Of a stretch of DNA of 64,000 nucleotides, positions 18,097 to 27,431 are shown one piece after another (within the stretch, counting starts at the first letter, position 1; each line of letters opens with the position of its first letter). Position numbers and translations under genes: made by a program. The notes beneath the pieces are model-generated. The model had not been told where the DNA came from. It ran no database searches and was given only the letters and a program-made list of their open reading frames with translations. The DNA is taken from NCBI RefSeq assembly GCF_002277895.1, contig NZ_CP022998.1, positions 2,523,501 through 2,587,500 on the forward strand. The letters are read 5' to 3'. The DNA is from Rhizobium sp. 11515TR (GTDB lineage: Bacteria > Pseudomonadota > Alphaproteobacteria > Rhizobiales > Rhizobiaceae).

Positions 18097-18325
18097 CAAG
18101 CAACTGAAAAGGCCTGAAAAATCCATATAGTGCTGATTTTTCGAAACCGGGTGTGGCTACCGGTTTTCTGCCCAATCACTCGACGGCTGGCTTTTTAGCA
18201 GCTTTGGTCGCCGCGTCAACTTGTTCCACAGAACTCCCTTGCATTCTCGATATCGGCTGGAACGGCGATTGAGGAATATCGATCGAGCCGGGTGGCGCTG
18301 CGGAAACTTCATGTCGTCAGCGCGC

Positions 18326-18400
18326 TAAAAATAAGGTGGCCCGGCCGCTGGAAAGGGCCGGGCCACCTTCGCCAGGTCAGGGGTCAAATCTGACTGAAGC
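18326..18400 (-). ncRNA. Candidate small RNA with its own promoter and intrinsic terminator
   Basis: On the minus strand a perfect 14-bp stem (18333-18346 with 18356-18369, arms AAGGTGGCCCGGCC and its complement, 9-base loop) is followed by a U-rich tail (TTATTTTT). Upstream lies a smaller hairpin, GTCAG with CTGAC. A consensus -35 TTGACA and a -10-like TATTAA would start transcription near 18400, giving a transcript of about 75 nt. There is no open frame. Architecture and size match rhizobial trans-acting sRNAs (the alpha-r families), but I cannot match it to a named one by eye. Confidence 0.6.
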
Positions 18401-18406
18401 AAGCTA

Positions 18407-18434
18407 TTAATAAGTGATACTTAGTTTTTGTCAA
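18407..18434 (-). promoter_or_regulatory. Sigma-70-type promoter for the candidate sRNA
   Basis: TTGACA (minus strand, 18429-18434) matches the -35 consensus in all six positions. It is separated by 16 bases from TATTAA (18407-18412), which matches four of six -10 positions. No minus-strand protein gene follows before the terminator. Confidence 0.55.
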
Positions 18435-18511
18435 TTATCAGTACGCCGGACCAAGCACTTGATAGTCGGCGCCGTGTTGATGGATTTGGCTATCCGGGAT
18501 AGTTTCCTTCC

Positions 18512-19108
18512 ATGGCTTCTGACGATCATTCCCTATCTCTTGGTATCAAACCCCTCGCCGGCCCTGCCCTCACCGCTTTTTTCAGTCGGGATGCCGTCGT
18601 GGTCGCCTTTGATCTGATCGGGATGCACTTCACTGTTGCGGAGGTGGGCGGTCGAATCGTCGAAACGGAGGCCTATCGACCGGATGATGTGGCATCTCAC
18701 GCCTATAACGGGCCGACGCAGCGCAATGCGGCCATGTTCGGACCGGCCGGTCATGTCTATGTCTACCGCTCCTACGGCATTCACTGGTGTCTGAATTTCG
18801 TTTGCACCAAGGGGAGCGCTGTGCTCATCCGGGCGATCGAGCCGGAAAACGGCATCGCGCACATGATCCAGCGGCGGGGGCTGGCCGACATCGTCTCGCT
18901 TTGTAACGGGCCGGGTAAGCTCTCGCAGGCCTTGGCCGTCGATATCCATCTCAATGGCCGTTCATTGGATGCGGCGCCGTTTTCGCTTTCGCTTGCGGAA
19001 CCGGTGCCGATCGTGGCCGGCAAGCGCATCGGCATCACGAAGAACATCGATCCCCTTTGGCGTTTCGGCGCTGCCGGCTCACGCTTTGTCAGCCGCCGTT
19101 TTCAATAA
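18512..19108 (+). CDS. DNA-3-methyladenine glycosylase (AAG/MPG family)
   Basis: A 198-residue monofunctional DNA glycosylase that excises alkylated purines, starting base-excision repair. Family signatures: ALIGMH-like opening ([20 protein letters not shown]), the catalytic glutamate in [37 protein letters not shown] and [14 protein letters not shown] near 130. It is a little shorter than the human enzyme because the N-terminal extension is absent, as in other bacteria. It stands alone downstream of the sRNA locus and converges with the efflux operon. Confidence 0.94.
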   Translation: MASDDHSLSLGIKPLAGPALTAFFSRDAVVVAFDLIGMHFTVAEVGGRIVETEAYRPDDVASHAYNGPTQRNAAMFGPAGHVYVYRSYGIHWCLNFVCTKGSAVLIRAIEPENGIAHMIQRRGLADIVSLCNGPGKLSQALAVDIHLNGRSLDAAPFSLSLAEPVPIVAGKRIGITKNIDPLWRFGAAGSRFVSRRFQ

Positions 19109-19110
19109 TC

Positions 19111-19149
19111 GGACAAAAACGGCCGCCGGGGTGGTGCCCGGCAGCCGTT
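19111..19149 (-). terminator. Intrinsic terminator for the efflux operon
   Basis: Arms AACGGCCGCCGGG (19118-19130) and CCCGGCAGCCGTT (19137-19149) pair with one mismatch. Read on the minus strand, the stem is followed by TTTTTGTCC. It lies between convergent genes and could stop both transcripts. Confidence 0.65.
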
Positions 19150-19182
19150 GAGCCACGCAGTGAAACTGGAAAGGCTGCGTAG

Positions 19183-20727
19183 CTATTCCATCGCGACGCT
19201 GTGATCGACCGCCGGCGGTGCCTTCGGCTTGCGCAGGAGCACCAGCAGCGGCATGGCGAAGATCGACATCAGCATCAGCAGCTTGAAGTCGTCCATATAG
19301 GCGATGATCGTCGCCTGCGTCGTGATCATGCCGTCGAGCGAAGCCCTGCCCGCTGCCGTGAACGGGCTCATACCCTGCGCGGCCGTGAGGTCGAAATACC
19401 GATTGAATGGCGTGACATAGGCGGCGATATTGGCATGGTTGACCTGCGTATTCTCGGTAATCAGCATTGAGACGACCGAAATGCCGACGCTGGAGCCGAT
19501 ATTACGCGAGAGGTTGTAGAGACCCGTCCCCTCGCCGCGCATCTGCGCCGGCAGCGTCGCGAAGGCAATGGTTGTCAGCGGCACGAATAGGAAGCCGAGG
19601 CCTGCTCCCTGCACGAAGCCGACCGAAATCAGCGTCCATTGCGAAACATCCGGTGTCCAGCCCGTCATGTCGTACATGGCCCAGGCCGTCAGCGCGAGGC
19701 CGATGAACAATAGCCAGCGCGTGTCCACCTTGCCGATCAAGCGTCCGACCAGAAACATGCAGAACATGGTGCCGAGGCCGCGTGGCCCCATGACGATACC
19801 GGCTGTGACGACCGGATAGCCCATCAGCGTCTGCAGATAAGGCGTCATCAGCGCCAGCGAAGCCAGGTAGGTGACGCCGACGATGAAGATGAACAGGATG
19901 CTGACGGCAAAGTTCTGGTCCATGAAGAGCCGCGGATTGACGAAACTTCGCTCGGCCGTGAACATGTGCACTAGGAAGAGATAGAAGGCGCTGACGCAGA
20001 CGAGCGCCTCGATGATGATCTCGCTCGAATAGAACCAGTCGAGCTGCTCGCCGCGGTCGAGAAAGAGCTGTAGCGCCGCAATCGTGATCGAAAGCATGCC
20101 GAAGCCGAACCAGTCGAGCTTGGCGAGTGCGTCGAGCTTGGTTTCGGTCACGTAGACGACGATGCCGAAGAAGGCGAGCGCGCCGATCGGCACGTTGATG
20201 TAGAACACCCAGCGCCAGCTGATATTGTCGGTCAGCCAGCCGCCGATGACGGGACCCAGCACCGGCCCGACCATGACCGAGACGCCGAACAGCGCCATGG
20301 CACGGCCGCGCTCCTCGACATTGTAGATATCGAGCAGGATGCCCTGTGACAGCGGTACGAGCGAAGCGCCAAACAGGCCCTGCAGCAGGCGGAAGCCGAC
20401 AATCTGTATCAGCGATTCTGATAGGCCGCACAGCACGGAGGCAACGACAAAGCCGGCGATTGCCACCAGCAAGACCCGCTTGCGGCCGAATTTTGCCGAG
20501 AGGAAGCCGGAGGGCGGCGTCATGATCGCCGCGGCGACGATGTAGGACGTCAGGACCCAGTTGATCTGGTCGGCGCTGGCGGAAACGTCGCCCTGGATAT
20601 GCGGCAGGGCGACATTGGCGATGGTGGTATCCAGCGCCTGCATGATGACGGAAAGGATGACGCAGGCAGTAATCGCGCCACGATTGGCAACTGGCGCTGC
20701 GGGAGAAGCGGTGGCGGTATTATTCAT
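19183..20727 (-). CDS. MFS drug efflux permease, DHA2 (EmrB/QacA) family
   Basis: About 514 residues with fourteen predicted membrane segments. Motif C-like and D1 signatures of DHA2 drug:proton antiporters are present: LDTTIANVALPHIQGDV (about 32-48), FLSAKFGRKRVLLVAIAGF, and GPVLGPVIGGWLTDNISWRW. ATG 20725-20727 is chosen over an upstream in-frame start. It overlaps the adaptor gene by eight bases and so pairs with it to build a tripartite pump with an outer-membrane channel encoded elsewhere. The substrate is likely amphiphilic drugs, fatty acids or plant phenolics (inference). Confidence 0.93.
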   Translation of the reverse strand: MNNTATASPAAPVANRGAITACVILSVIMQALDTTIANVALPHIQGDVSASADQINWVLTSYIVAAAIMTPPSGFLSAKFGRKRVLLVAIAGFVVASVLCGLSESLIQIVGFRLLQGLFGASLVPLSQGILLDIYNVEERGRAMALFGVSVMVGPVLGPVIGGWLTDNISWRWVFYINVPIGALAFFGIVVYVTETKLDALAKLDWFGFGMLSITIAALQLFLDRGEQLDWFYSSEIIIEALVCVSAFYLFLVHMFTAERSFVNPRLFMDQNFAVSILFIFIVGVTYLASLALMTPYLQTLMGYPVVTAGIVMGPRGLGTMFCMFLVGRLIGKVDTRWLLFIGLALTAWAMYDMTGWTPDVSQWTLISVGFVQGAGLGFLFVPLTTIAFATLPAQMRGEGTGLYNLSRNIGSSVGISVVSMLITENTQVNHANIAAYVTPFNRYFDLTAAQGMSPFTAAGRASLDGMITTQATIIAYMDDFKLLMLMSIFAMPLLVLLRKPKAPPAVDHSVAME

Positions 20728-21946
20728 GATCCTGACCGCGGGAATGACCCAGCAGGTTGGTAATGAAATCAGGCAGGCCGCGGGCATGGCCGGTGTCGAC
20801 ATCGGCGACGACGCTCATTCCGACGCGCAGCGGAGGCTTGCCCGCCGTGTCGTCGATATTGATGATCATCGGTATGCGCTGGACCACCTTGACCCAGTTG
20901 CCGGTCGTGTTCTGTGCCGGCAGAAGCGAGAAGCTGGAGCCGGATGCCGGCGCGATGCTGGCGACCGTGCCCTTCCAGGTCACGCCCGGATAGGCGTCGA
21001 CAGAGATATCGACCTTCTGGCCGGGTCGGACATAGGTGAGTTCTGTTTCCTTCGGGCTGGCGTTGATCCATAGATGTGTGGTGGAAACCAGCGAGAATCC
21101 CGGCTGGGAGGCCGTCAGATAGGCGCCGACCTGCAGCGAGGGTACGTTTGCGGTCACGCCGTCGAAGGGGGCTTTGACGACGGTGTCGTCAAGTTCGCGC
21201 TGCGCATTGTCAACTGCAGCCTTCGCCTGCAAATAGAGTGGGTTCTGCTCCGGAGGCAGATCGGCCGTGCCTTCGCCGCCCAACTGAGCGAGAGTCGCAG
21301 CGGCTGTGGCCTTTGCAACCAATACCTTCTGCTGCGCGGCTTCGAGATTGTGTCTGGCCTGGTCGAGAGCCGCCTTGGAAGCGACCGAATTGGTGATCAG
21401 GTTCTGCTGGCGGTCGAATTCCGTCTGATAGTACGGGATGTCGGCCTGCGCCTGCGCAATTTCCGACAGGGATTGCTTGTAGCTCGCCTGCAGGTTCAGG
21501 ATCTGGTTCCTGGCATTGCCGAGCTGCGCTTTCGCACCTTCAAGCGCGATCCGGAACGAATCGGGCCTCAGGCGGAAAAGCACCTGTCCTTTCTTCACCA
21601 CCTCGTTTTCATGCACGTCGACCGAGATTACCGTGCCGGAAACGTCGGTTGAAACACCGACCATATCGGCCTGAATGTAGGCATTGTCCGTGGACATGAT
21701 CTGGCCGCCGGTGACGTAGTAGTAGCCACCGATGACAAGTGCGACCGGAAGCAGCGCAAACAGGACTGGTCGCGTCATACCGCGGCGCTTGCGCGGCGTC
21801 TTCGGGGGCGCTGCCGGTGCGGCCGGCGCAGTCGTCGAAGGCTGGGGCGCCGGATTGGAGGATGGGGCCTCGGCGACGGAAGCTTGATTTTGTTCGGAGG
21901 AGTTTGCGTTCGCGGGTACGCGAAGTGGGGAGGATGCTTCAGCCAT
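20720..21946 (-). CDS. HlyD/EmrA-type membrane fusion protein
   Basis: A 408-residue periplasmic adaptor. A proline- and alanine-rich cytoplasmic N-terminus is followed by one membrane helix (PVLFALLPVALVIGGYYYVT, about 60-80). A biotinyl-lipoyl-like domain (NAYIQADMVGVSTDVSGTVI), an alpha-hairpin coiled coil (about 145-225) and a beta-barrel domain (APFDGVTANVPSLQVGAYL) come next. It links the inner-membrane MFS permease to an outer-membrane channel. It overlaps the MarR gene upstream by eight bases and the permease downstream by eight, so the three form one tightly coupled operon. Confidence 0.93.
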   Translation of the reverse strand: MAEASSPLRVPANANSSEQNQASVAEAPSSNPAPQPSTTAPAAPAAPPKTPRKRRGMTRPVLFALLPVALVIGGYYYVTGGQIMSTDNAYIQADMVGVSTDVSGTVISVDVHENEVVKKGQVLFRLRPDSFRIALEGAKAQLGNARNQILNLQASYKQSLSEIAQAQADIPYYQTEFDRQQNLITNSVASKAALDQARHNLEAAQQKVLVAKATAAATLAQLGGEGTADLPPEQNPLYLQAKAAVDNAQRELDDTVVKAPFDGVTANVPSLQVGAYLTASQPGFSLVSTTHLWINASPKETELTYVRPGQKVDISVDAYPGVTWKGTVASIAPASGSSFSLLPAQNTTGNWVKVVQRIPMIINIDDTAGKPPLRVGMSVVADVDTGHARGLPDFITNLLGHSRGQDHE

Positions 21947-22403
21947 GTTGTAACTCTTTGTCGACTGCCTTCGAACGGCAGGCGCTGACCAGGTTCGATT
22001 TCATAAGGGTAAGCAATTCATAGAGGCGCTCTTGATCTTCCTGAGAGGCGCCTTCGAGCGCTTCCCTGCGCGACTGTTCGCCGATGCTGCGCATGGCGTC
22101 CATCAACGGCCGGGCCTCTTCGCGCATGTAGAGGAGCCAGCTGCGCCGATCGTTCGGATGCTGCCGGCGCTCCACCAGCCCGCGTTCGCTGAGCTTGTCC
22201 AGGATACGCACTAGCGTGATCGGCTCGATTTCCAGAATTTCGGCCAGTCCGGCCTGATGGATACCTTCATTGTTTGCAAGGTAGGCAAGGGTCTGCCACT
22301 GCGAGCGCGTCAGACCCAAATCCTTCGCACGCTGCTCGAATCTCTTCCGAAGCAGTCGCGCAACATCGTGGAGGAGAAAACCAACGGTGGGGGTCGAAAT
22401 CAT
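21939..22403 (-). CDS. MarR-family transcriptional regulator of the efflux operon
   Basis: A 154-residue winged-helix dimeric regulator. The recognition region is GIHQAGLAEILEIEPITLVR (about 47-66). The wing contains ERRQHPNDRRSWLLYM, with the DxR motif of MarR proteins. It is the first gene of a MarR-EmrA-EmrB order, where such repressors normally silence their own operon until a lipophilic ligand binds. An imperfect inverted repeat at 22434-22460 in the promoter region is a plausible operator. Confidence 0.9.
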   Translation of the reverse strand: MISTPTVGFLLHDVARLLRKRFEQRAKDLGLTRSQWQTLAYLANNEGIHQAGLAEILEIEPITLVRILDKLSERGLVERRQHPNDRRSWLLYMREEARPLMDAMRSIGEQSRREALEGASQEDQERLYELLTLMKSNLVSACRSKAVDKELQHG

Positions 22404-22433
22404 TGTATTGGGAGCCTGCTATTCATAAGCAAC

Positions 22434-22460
22434 CTTATAATTGTTGTTACGTATAGTAAG
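22434..22460 (-). promoter_or_regulatory. Candidate MarR operator
   Basis: An A/T-rich imperfect inverted repeat, CTTATA at one end and TATAGTAAG at the other, spanning 27 bp and 31 bp upstream of the MarR start. Its position and size fit an autorepressor site; the assignment is inference. Confidence 0.4.
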
Positions 22461-22615
22461 CGCCCATGTGATACAAGGGGGTGGACGTTCAACAAATGGC
22501 GATAGTCAACATGTCGCAGGGAGTGTCGCAAAGATGTCGCAGCAGGATTCGGTTGTAGTGCAGCGCATGTATCCTGCAATTCCTGGGCGCAGGCGCTCGC
22601 AGTCGTTACCAATCG

Positions 22616-22646
22616 AAAAGGCGCGAACGAATCGTCCGCGCCTTTT
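22616..22646. terminator. Bidirectional intrinsic terminator
   Basis: AAAAGGCGCG (22616-22625) and CGCGCCTTTT (22637-22646) are perfect reverse complements with an 11-base loop, giving a T-run in either direction. It lies 62 bp downstream of the DUF883 stop. Confidence 0.75.
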
Positions 22647-22707
22647 CGGCAGTTTCGCAGCTGCAGTGGCTCATGGGACTCGCCCGCCAGTCGAGAGTTC
22701 GTCCTGC

Positions 22708-22989
22708 CTAGCGTCGGCTCAGAAGGCCGATCAGATAGCCGATGCCGGCTGCGGCAGCGACCATGAAAATCGGCTCTTCACGAACCCTCTCGCGCAACTG
22801 CTCTGTGATCTCCTGGGCTTCTTCTGCGACGACAGATTTCGCTCCCTGCCCCACAGCCGCCACGCTTTGTGACAGCTTTGCCAGATCGTCGCGCAACGCC
22901 GCGACCTGGGCGGCAAGATCCTCCATTGCCGTTTCCGTCTGTGCTCGCGCCGAAGACGACTGAGTAGAGGCTGATTTGGTCTCTGCCAT
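22708..22989 (-). CDS. DUF883-like (ElaB/YqjD-type) membrane protein
   Basis: A 93-residue protein with the layout of ElaB/YqjD: a polar N-terminus (MAETKSASTQ), an amphipathic helix predicted to form a coiled coil (MEDLAAQVAALRDDLAKLSQ), then a single C-terminal membrane helix (FMVAAAAGIGYLIGLLSRR). In E. coli such tail-anchored proteins bind stationary-phase ribosomes at the membrane; whether this holds here is unknown. ATG 22987-22989 is preceded by AAGGAGCAC. It is divergent from ppiD. Confidence 0.8.
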   Translation of the reverse strand: MAETKSASTQSSSARAQTETAMEDLAAQVAALRDDLAKLSQSVAAVGQGAKSVVAEEAQEITEQLRERVREEPIFMVAAAAGIGYLIGLLSRR

Positions 22990-23169
22990 CGTGTGCTCCT
23001 TATGTTTCCGCATTGCTAGAACGCTGCCGCTTCTCAAAGGTTCCGGCATGGCTGCAGCTCGTCAGGCGATTTCCCCACTGGCTCTTCAATTCCGGTTCGG
23101 ATTGTTCTAAGGAACTCCGATTGTTTCGCCTGCGGGCGAAGACTTGATGATGACGAGGTTTGCTTTCCG

Positions 23170-25062
23170 ATGTTCGACGTGCTGAGAAAAATCGCCCAGA
23201 CCTGGGTTGCCAAGGGTTTGTTGCTTCTTCTTGCGGCAGCCTTCGGCGTGTGGGGCGTCGAGCGGTCCCTCATCACGGGCGGCGGCAGCAATACCGTTGT
23301 CACGGTCGGGGATCAGCACATTGATACAAACGAGTTCCGCCTCGCCTATCGCCGCCAGATCCAGGCGATCAGTCAGCAACTGCGCATGCAAATCACGCCC
23401 GAGCAGGCTCGCGCCTTTGGTATCGGACAGCAGACGGTGGCGCAGCTTGTCGCCGGCGCTTCGCTCGATCAGCTTGCCGCCGACATGAACCTCGGCCTCT
23501 CGCAAGACCGCCTTGCCAAGCTCATCGGCGACGATCCGGCCTTCAAGGCTGCGAACGGCGCCTTTGACCGTCAAAAGTTCGATACGCTTCTGCGCAACAG
23601 CAACATATCACCCGATGACTATATCAAGGAGCGCAGCAAGGTCGCGATCCGCAGCCAGATCGTCGAGGCTGTCTCGAACGGCTTTGTCGCCCCGGCGGTT
23701 CTTGCCGATGCGGTCAAGCAGTATCACGACGAGACTCGCAGCATCGATTACCTGCTGCTGACCAATGCCAATATCGATCCCGTCAAGGCGCCGGCCGACG
23801 ACGTGCTGCAGAAGTGGTTCGACGGCGTGAAATCGAAATACCGTGCGCCCGAATATCGCAAGTTCGCCTATGTGAAGTTGCAGGCCGAGGATATCGCCGA
23901 CACCGCGAGTGTTACGGATGACGAGGTGCACGCGCAGTTCGACAAGCGCAAGGACAGCTTCACCACGCCGGCAACGCGCACCATCGAGCAGCTGACCTTC
24001 GCCAACAAGGATCTCGCCAATGCCGCAGCCGATGCGCTGAAGACGGGAACCACCTTCGATCAGCTCGTCTCCGACCAGGGCAAGAAGCCGTCCGACGTGC
24101 TGCTCGGCACCTTCACCAAGGATCAGGTACCGGACAAGACGGTTGCCGAAGCGGCCTTCGCCGTCTCCAAGGAAGGCGGCACCACGCCCGTCGTGGACGG
24201 TTCCTTCGGTCCGGTCATCCTGCGTGTGACGAATGTGAAGAACGAAACAGCCAAGAATTTCGACGAGGTCAAGGAAGATATCCGCAAGCAGATTGCGCTC
24301 GGCAATGCTGCCAATGAAATCACCAGTGTCCACGACAAGTTCGAAGATCTTCGCGGCTCCGGCGCTTCGCTGCAGGAGGCGGCTTCGCAGCTCAAGCTGA
24401 AGCTCGTCACCATCGATGCGATCGATCAGACGGGCCTCGATCAGAGCGGCAATGAGATCAAGGATCTGCCGGCCCGCCAGCAGCTGATCTCGGAGGTCTT
24501 CAAGGCCGATCAGGGTGGCAACCCTGCTCCCCTGACGGTCGGCAATGATGGCTATATCTGGTACGACGTGATGAACATCACGCCCGATCATGACCGCCCG
24601 CTTTCCGACGTCCGTGAAAAGGCAGTTGCCGATTGGACCGCCGAGCAGCAGAAGGTCGCGCTTGCCGCCAAGGCGGCCGAGCTGAAGCAGGAGGCGCAGA
24701 AGGGCAAGTCTCTTGCCGACATCGCCGCGCCGCTTGGCATTGCCGTTGAAAGCAAGACCGGCATCACGCGCTCGACGGATGATCCGGTTCTGGGTCGCGG
24801 CGGCATCGCTGCCGCCTTCTCCGGTCCGGTCGATACGGCTGCAAACGCCGTCGGCGCCGATGATACGACACAGATCCTGCTCAAGGTCACCGATGTCAAC
24901 GACAATCCGACGACCGATGCGCTGAGCAACGACGATCAGCAGGTTGCCCAGATCGCCAATGCTGCCGGCGATGACATTCTCGATCAGATGGTCAGCCAGC
25001 TGCAGTCCAAATACGCCGTAACGGTCAACCAGAGCCTCGCCGAACAGGCGATGTCCCGCTAG
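23170..25062 (+). CDS. ppiD: Periplasmic PpiD/SurA-type peptidylprolyl isomerase
   Basis: 630 residues. A single N-terminal membrane anchor ([15 protein letters not shown], about 17-31) is followed by a SurA_N-like chaperone domain (about 35-180). A parvulin rotamase region lies at about 260-375 ([46 protein letters not shown]). A second chaperone module fills the C-terminus. PpiD-type proteins help secreted proteins fold as they leave the Sec translocon. The gene is 25 bases upstream of trpD, an order seen in other rhizobia; a functional link to tryptophan synthesis is not implied. Confidence 0.88.
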   Translation: MFDVLRKIAQTWVAKGLLLLLAAAFGVWGVERSLITGGGSNTVVTVGDQHIDTNEFRLAYRRQIQAISQQLRMQITPEQARAFGIGQQTVAQLVAGASLDQLAADMNLGLSQDRLAKLIGDDPAFKAANGAFDRQKFDTLLRNSNISPDDYIKERSKVAIRSQIVEAVSNGFVAPAVLADAVKQYHDETRSIDYLLLTNANIDPVKAPADDVLQKWFDGVKSKYRAPEYRKFAYVKLQAEDIADTASVTDDEVHAQFDKRKDSFTTPATRTIEQLTFANKDLANAAADALKTGTTFDQLVSDQGKKPSDVLLGTFTKDQVPDKTVAEAAFAVSKEGGTTPVVDGSFGPVILRVTNVKNETAKNFDEVKEDIRKQIALGNAANEITSVHDKFEDLRGSGASLQEAASQLKLKLVTIDAIDQTGLDQSGNEIKDLPARQQLISEVFKADQGGNPAPLTVGNDGYIWYDVMNITPDHDRPLSDVREKAVADWTAEQQKVALAAKAAELKQEAQKGKSLADIAAPLGIAVESKTGITRSTDDPVLGRGGIAAAFSGPVDTAANAVGADDTTQILLKVTDVNDNPTTDALSNDDQQVAQIANAAGDDILDQMVSQLQSKYAVTVNQSLAEQAMSR

Positions 25063-25087
25063 ACCCATACGGGAGGATGGACAGCCG

Positions 25088-26110
25088 ATGAGCGAATTGA
25101 AGCCTTTCCTTGCCAAGGTCGCCAATCGAGAGGCATTGACCCGGGACGAAGCCCGACAAGCATTCGAAATCCTGATGTCGGGCGAGGCCACGCCGTCTCA
25201 GATCGGCGCCTTTCTCATGGCGTTGCGCGTGCGCGGCGAAACTGTCGACGAAATCGTCGGCGCCGTGACGACCATGCGCGCCAAGATGCTGCCGGTGGGG
25301 GCGCCTGCCGATGCAATCGATATCGTCGGCACCGGCGGCGACGGAGTCGGAACCTATAATATCTCGACGCTGGCGGCATTCATCGTCGCCGGCGCGGGCG
25401 TGCCGGTCGCCAAGCACGGCAACCGCGCTCAAAGCTCCAAGGCCGGTACCGCCGACACGCAGTCCGTATTGGGTATCAAGCTCGATATCGGACCGGAGAC
25501 GATTGCCCGCTGCATTCGGGAGGCCGGCATCGGCTTCATGTTCGCGCAGCTACATCATTCTTCCATGCGCCATGTCGGTCCCTCGCGCGTCGAACTAGGT
25601 ACGCGGACGATCTTCAATCTGCTTGGGCCTCTCTCCAATCCTGCTGGCGCCCGTCGCCAGCTGCTGGGCGTCTTCGCGCCGCAATGGGTATTGCCGCTGG
25701 CCGAGGTGCTGAAAGATCTGAACGCGGAGAGCGTCTGGGTCGTGCACGGCGACGGTCTGGATGAGATCACCACGACCGGAAAGACATCCGTCGCGGCTCT
25801 GGAAAACGGTAAGATCCGTACCTTCGAGCTCACGCCCTCAGATTTCGGCCTGCCGCATGCGCGGCTTGAAGACATCAAGGGTGGGGATGGCGTAGCCAAC
25901 GCCGCAGCTCTTCGTGCTGTGCTCGCCGGCGAAAAGAATGCCTATCGCGATATCGCCCTTGCCAATGCGGCCGCCTCTATGGTCATTGCCGGCAAGGCTG
26001 AAACGCTTCATGATGGCATGAAGCTCGCGGCCCATTCGCTCGATAGCGGCGCCACCGCTGTTGCACTGGAAAAGCTCATTGCCATTTCCAATGAAGAAGA
26101 ACAGGACTAG
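25088..26110 (+). CDS. trpD: Anthranilate phosphoribosyltransferase
   Basis: A 340-residue enzyme transferring phosphoribose from PRPP to anthranilate, the second step of tryptophan synthesis. Signatures: [18 protein letters not shown] (about 80-97), [17 protein letters not shown] (PRPP and metal loop) and the late [13 protein letters not shown]. Length is normal. GGAGG precedes the ATG. It is followed six bases later by trpC; trpE(G) is not in this window. Confidence 0.97.
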   Translation: MSELKPFLAKVANREALTRDEARQAFEILMSGEATPSQIGAFLMALRVRGETVDEIVGAVTTMRAKMLPVGAPADAIDIVGTGGDGVGTYNISTLAAFIVAGAGVPVAKHGNRAQSSKAGTADTQSVLGIKLDIGPETIARCIREAGIGFMFAQLHHSSMRHVGPSRVELGTRTIFNLLGPLSNPAGARRQLLGVFAPQWVLPLAEVLKDLNAESVWVVHGDGLDEITTTGKTSVAALENGKIRTFELTPSDFGLPHARLEDIKGGDGVANAAALRAVLAGEKNAYRDIALANAAASMVIAGKAETLHDGMKLAAHSLDSGATAVALEKLIAISNEEEQD

Positions 26111-26116
26111 GACATC

Positions 26117-26932
26117 ATGAGCGATATCCTTCAAAAGATCGAGGCCTACAAGCGCGAGGAAATCGCCGCTGCCAAGGCCAAGCTTTCCCTTGCCGATCTC
26201 AAGGCCATGCAGGCTGAACAGTCCGCACCGCGCGGCTTTCACAAGGCGCTGCTCGCCAAGCAGGAATCCGGTGTTTTTGGCCTGATTGCCGAAATCAAGA
26301 AGGCAAGCCCGTCCAAGGGCCTGATCCGTCCTGATTTCGACCCGCCTGCCCTCGCCAAGGCCTATGAAGCCGGCGGTGCCGCCTGCCTTTCGGTGTTGAC
26401 CGATACGCCAAGTTTCCAGGGCGCTCCGGAGTTCCTGACGGCGGCCCGCGCCGCCTGCTCGCTGCCGGCGCTGCGCAAGGACTTCATGTTCGATACCTAT
26501 CAGGTGCAGGAAGCCCGTGCTTGGGGTGCGGACTGCATCCTGTTGATCATGGCATCGCTCTCCGATGACGATGCCGAGCGTCTTCAGGACGAAGCGTTCA
26601 GCCTCGGTATGGATGTGCTGGTGGAGGTCCACGACGCCGAAGAGATGGATCGTGCCCTAAAACTCTCCTCGCCGCTGGTCGGCATCAACAACCGCAATCT
26701 GCGTACGTTCGAAGTCAGTCTCGCGGTCAGTGAAAAGCTGGCCCCTATGGTACCGAAGAACCGGCTGCTGGTCGGCGAAAGCGGCGTCTTCACAAACGCC
26801 GACTGCAAGCGTCTCGAGGCCGTCGGCATCAGCACCTTCCTCGTCGGCGAAAGCCTCATGCGCAAGGACGATGTGACGGCGGCAACCAAACTGCTGCTGA
26901 ACGGCGAAACCGGCATTCTGGCGGCCGAGTGA
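26117..26932 (+). CDS. trpC: Indole-3-glycerol phosphate synthase
   Basis: A 271-residue TIM-barrel enzyme that decarboxylates and cyclises carboxyphenylamino-deoxyribulose phosphate. Conserved blocks: [20 protein letters not shown] (catalytic Lys), [24 protein letters not shown] and [13 protein letters not shown]. It is monofunctional, with no fused TrpF domain, as usual in alphaproteobacteria. It sits between trpD and moaC; the moaC start follows the stop after one base. Confidence 0.97.
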   Translation: MSDILQKIEAYKREEIAAAKAKLSLADLKAMQAEQSAPRGFHKALLAKQESGVFGLIAEIKKASPSKGLIRPDFDPPALAKAYEAGGAACLSVLTDTPSFQGAPEFLTAARAACSLPALRKDFMFDTYQVQEARAWGADCILLIMASLSDDDAERLQDEAFSLGMDVLVEVHDAEEMDRALKLSSPLVGINNRNLRTFEVSLAVSEKLAPMVPKNRLLVGESGVFTNADCKRLEAVGISTFLVGESLMRKDDVTAATKLLLNGETGILAAE

Positions 26933-26933
26933 G

Positions 26934-27428
26934 ATGAGCACCGAGAAGGTCGGTCTTACGCATATCGACGCTTCGGGCGAAGCTCATGTGGTCGACGTCG
27001 GCGATAAGGCTGAGACGGCCCGCAGCGCCACCGCGGCCGGTTACGTCAAGATGAAACCCGAGACTTTGGCGCTGATTCGCGACGGCAACGCCAAAAAGGG
27101 TGATGTAATCGGCGCGGCGCGGCTTGCCGGCATCATGGCAGCCAAGCAGACCAGCAATCTCATCCCGCTCTGCCATCCTCTCATGTTGACGAAGATTGCC
27201 GTCGATATAGCAGAAGATACCACCCTGCCTGGTCTTCGGGTCACCGCGACGGCAAAGCTGACCGGCCGCACCGGCGTCGAGATGGAAGCGCTGACGGCGG
27301 TTTCCGTCGCCTGCCTGACGATCTACGACATGGCCAAGGCCGCCGATCGCGGAATGGAAATCGGCGGCATCACTCTATTGGAGAAATCCGGCGGCAAATC
27401 GGGGGATTTCCGCCATCCGGGGGCCTGA
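26934..27428 (+). CDS. moaC: Cyclic pyranopterin monophosphate synthase
   Basis: A 164-residue molybdenum-cofactor enzyme that, with MoaA, makes cyclic pyranopterin phosphate. Signatures: [17 protein letters not shown] (about 77-93) and [20 protein letters not shown], which contains the conserved Glu and Asp. It forms a moaC-moeA pair, and is joined to trpC nearly end to end, so trp and molybdenum-cofactor genes share a transcript. Confidence 0.97.
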   Translation: MSTEKVGLTHIDASGEAHVVDVGDKAETARSATAAGYVKMKPETLALIRDGNAKKGDVIGAARLAGIMAAKQTSNLIPLCHPLMLTKIAVDIAEDTTLPGLRVTATAKLTGRTGVEMEALTAVSVACLTIYDMAKAADRGMEIGGITLLEKSGGKSGDFRHPGA

Positions 27429-27431
27429 TCT

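Larger units (their letters stand above)
22404..22707. other. Intergenic stretch, 304 bp
   Basis: Besides the MarR operator candidate and the bidirectional terminator I see nothing that looks coding. Confidence 0.5.

Noticed and set aside
17896..18126. A 76-codon minus-strand open frame reading through tRNA-Ser
   Set aside because: It is the translation of the tRNA itself (SEWFKEPVLKTG); such frames are a well-known annotation artefact.
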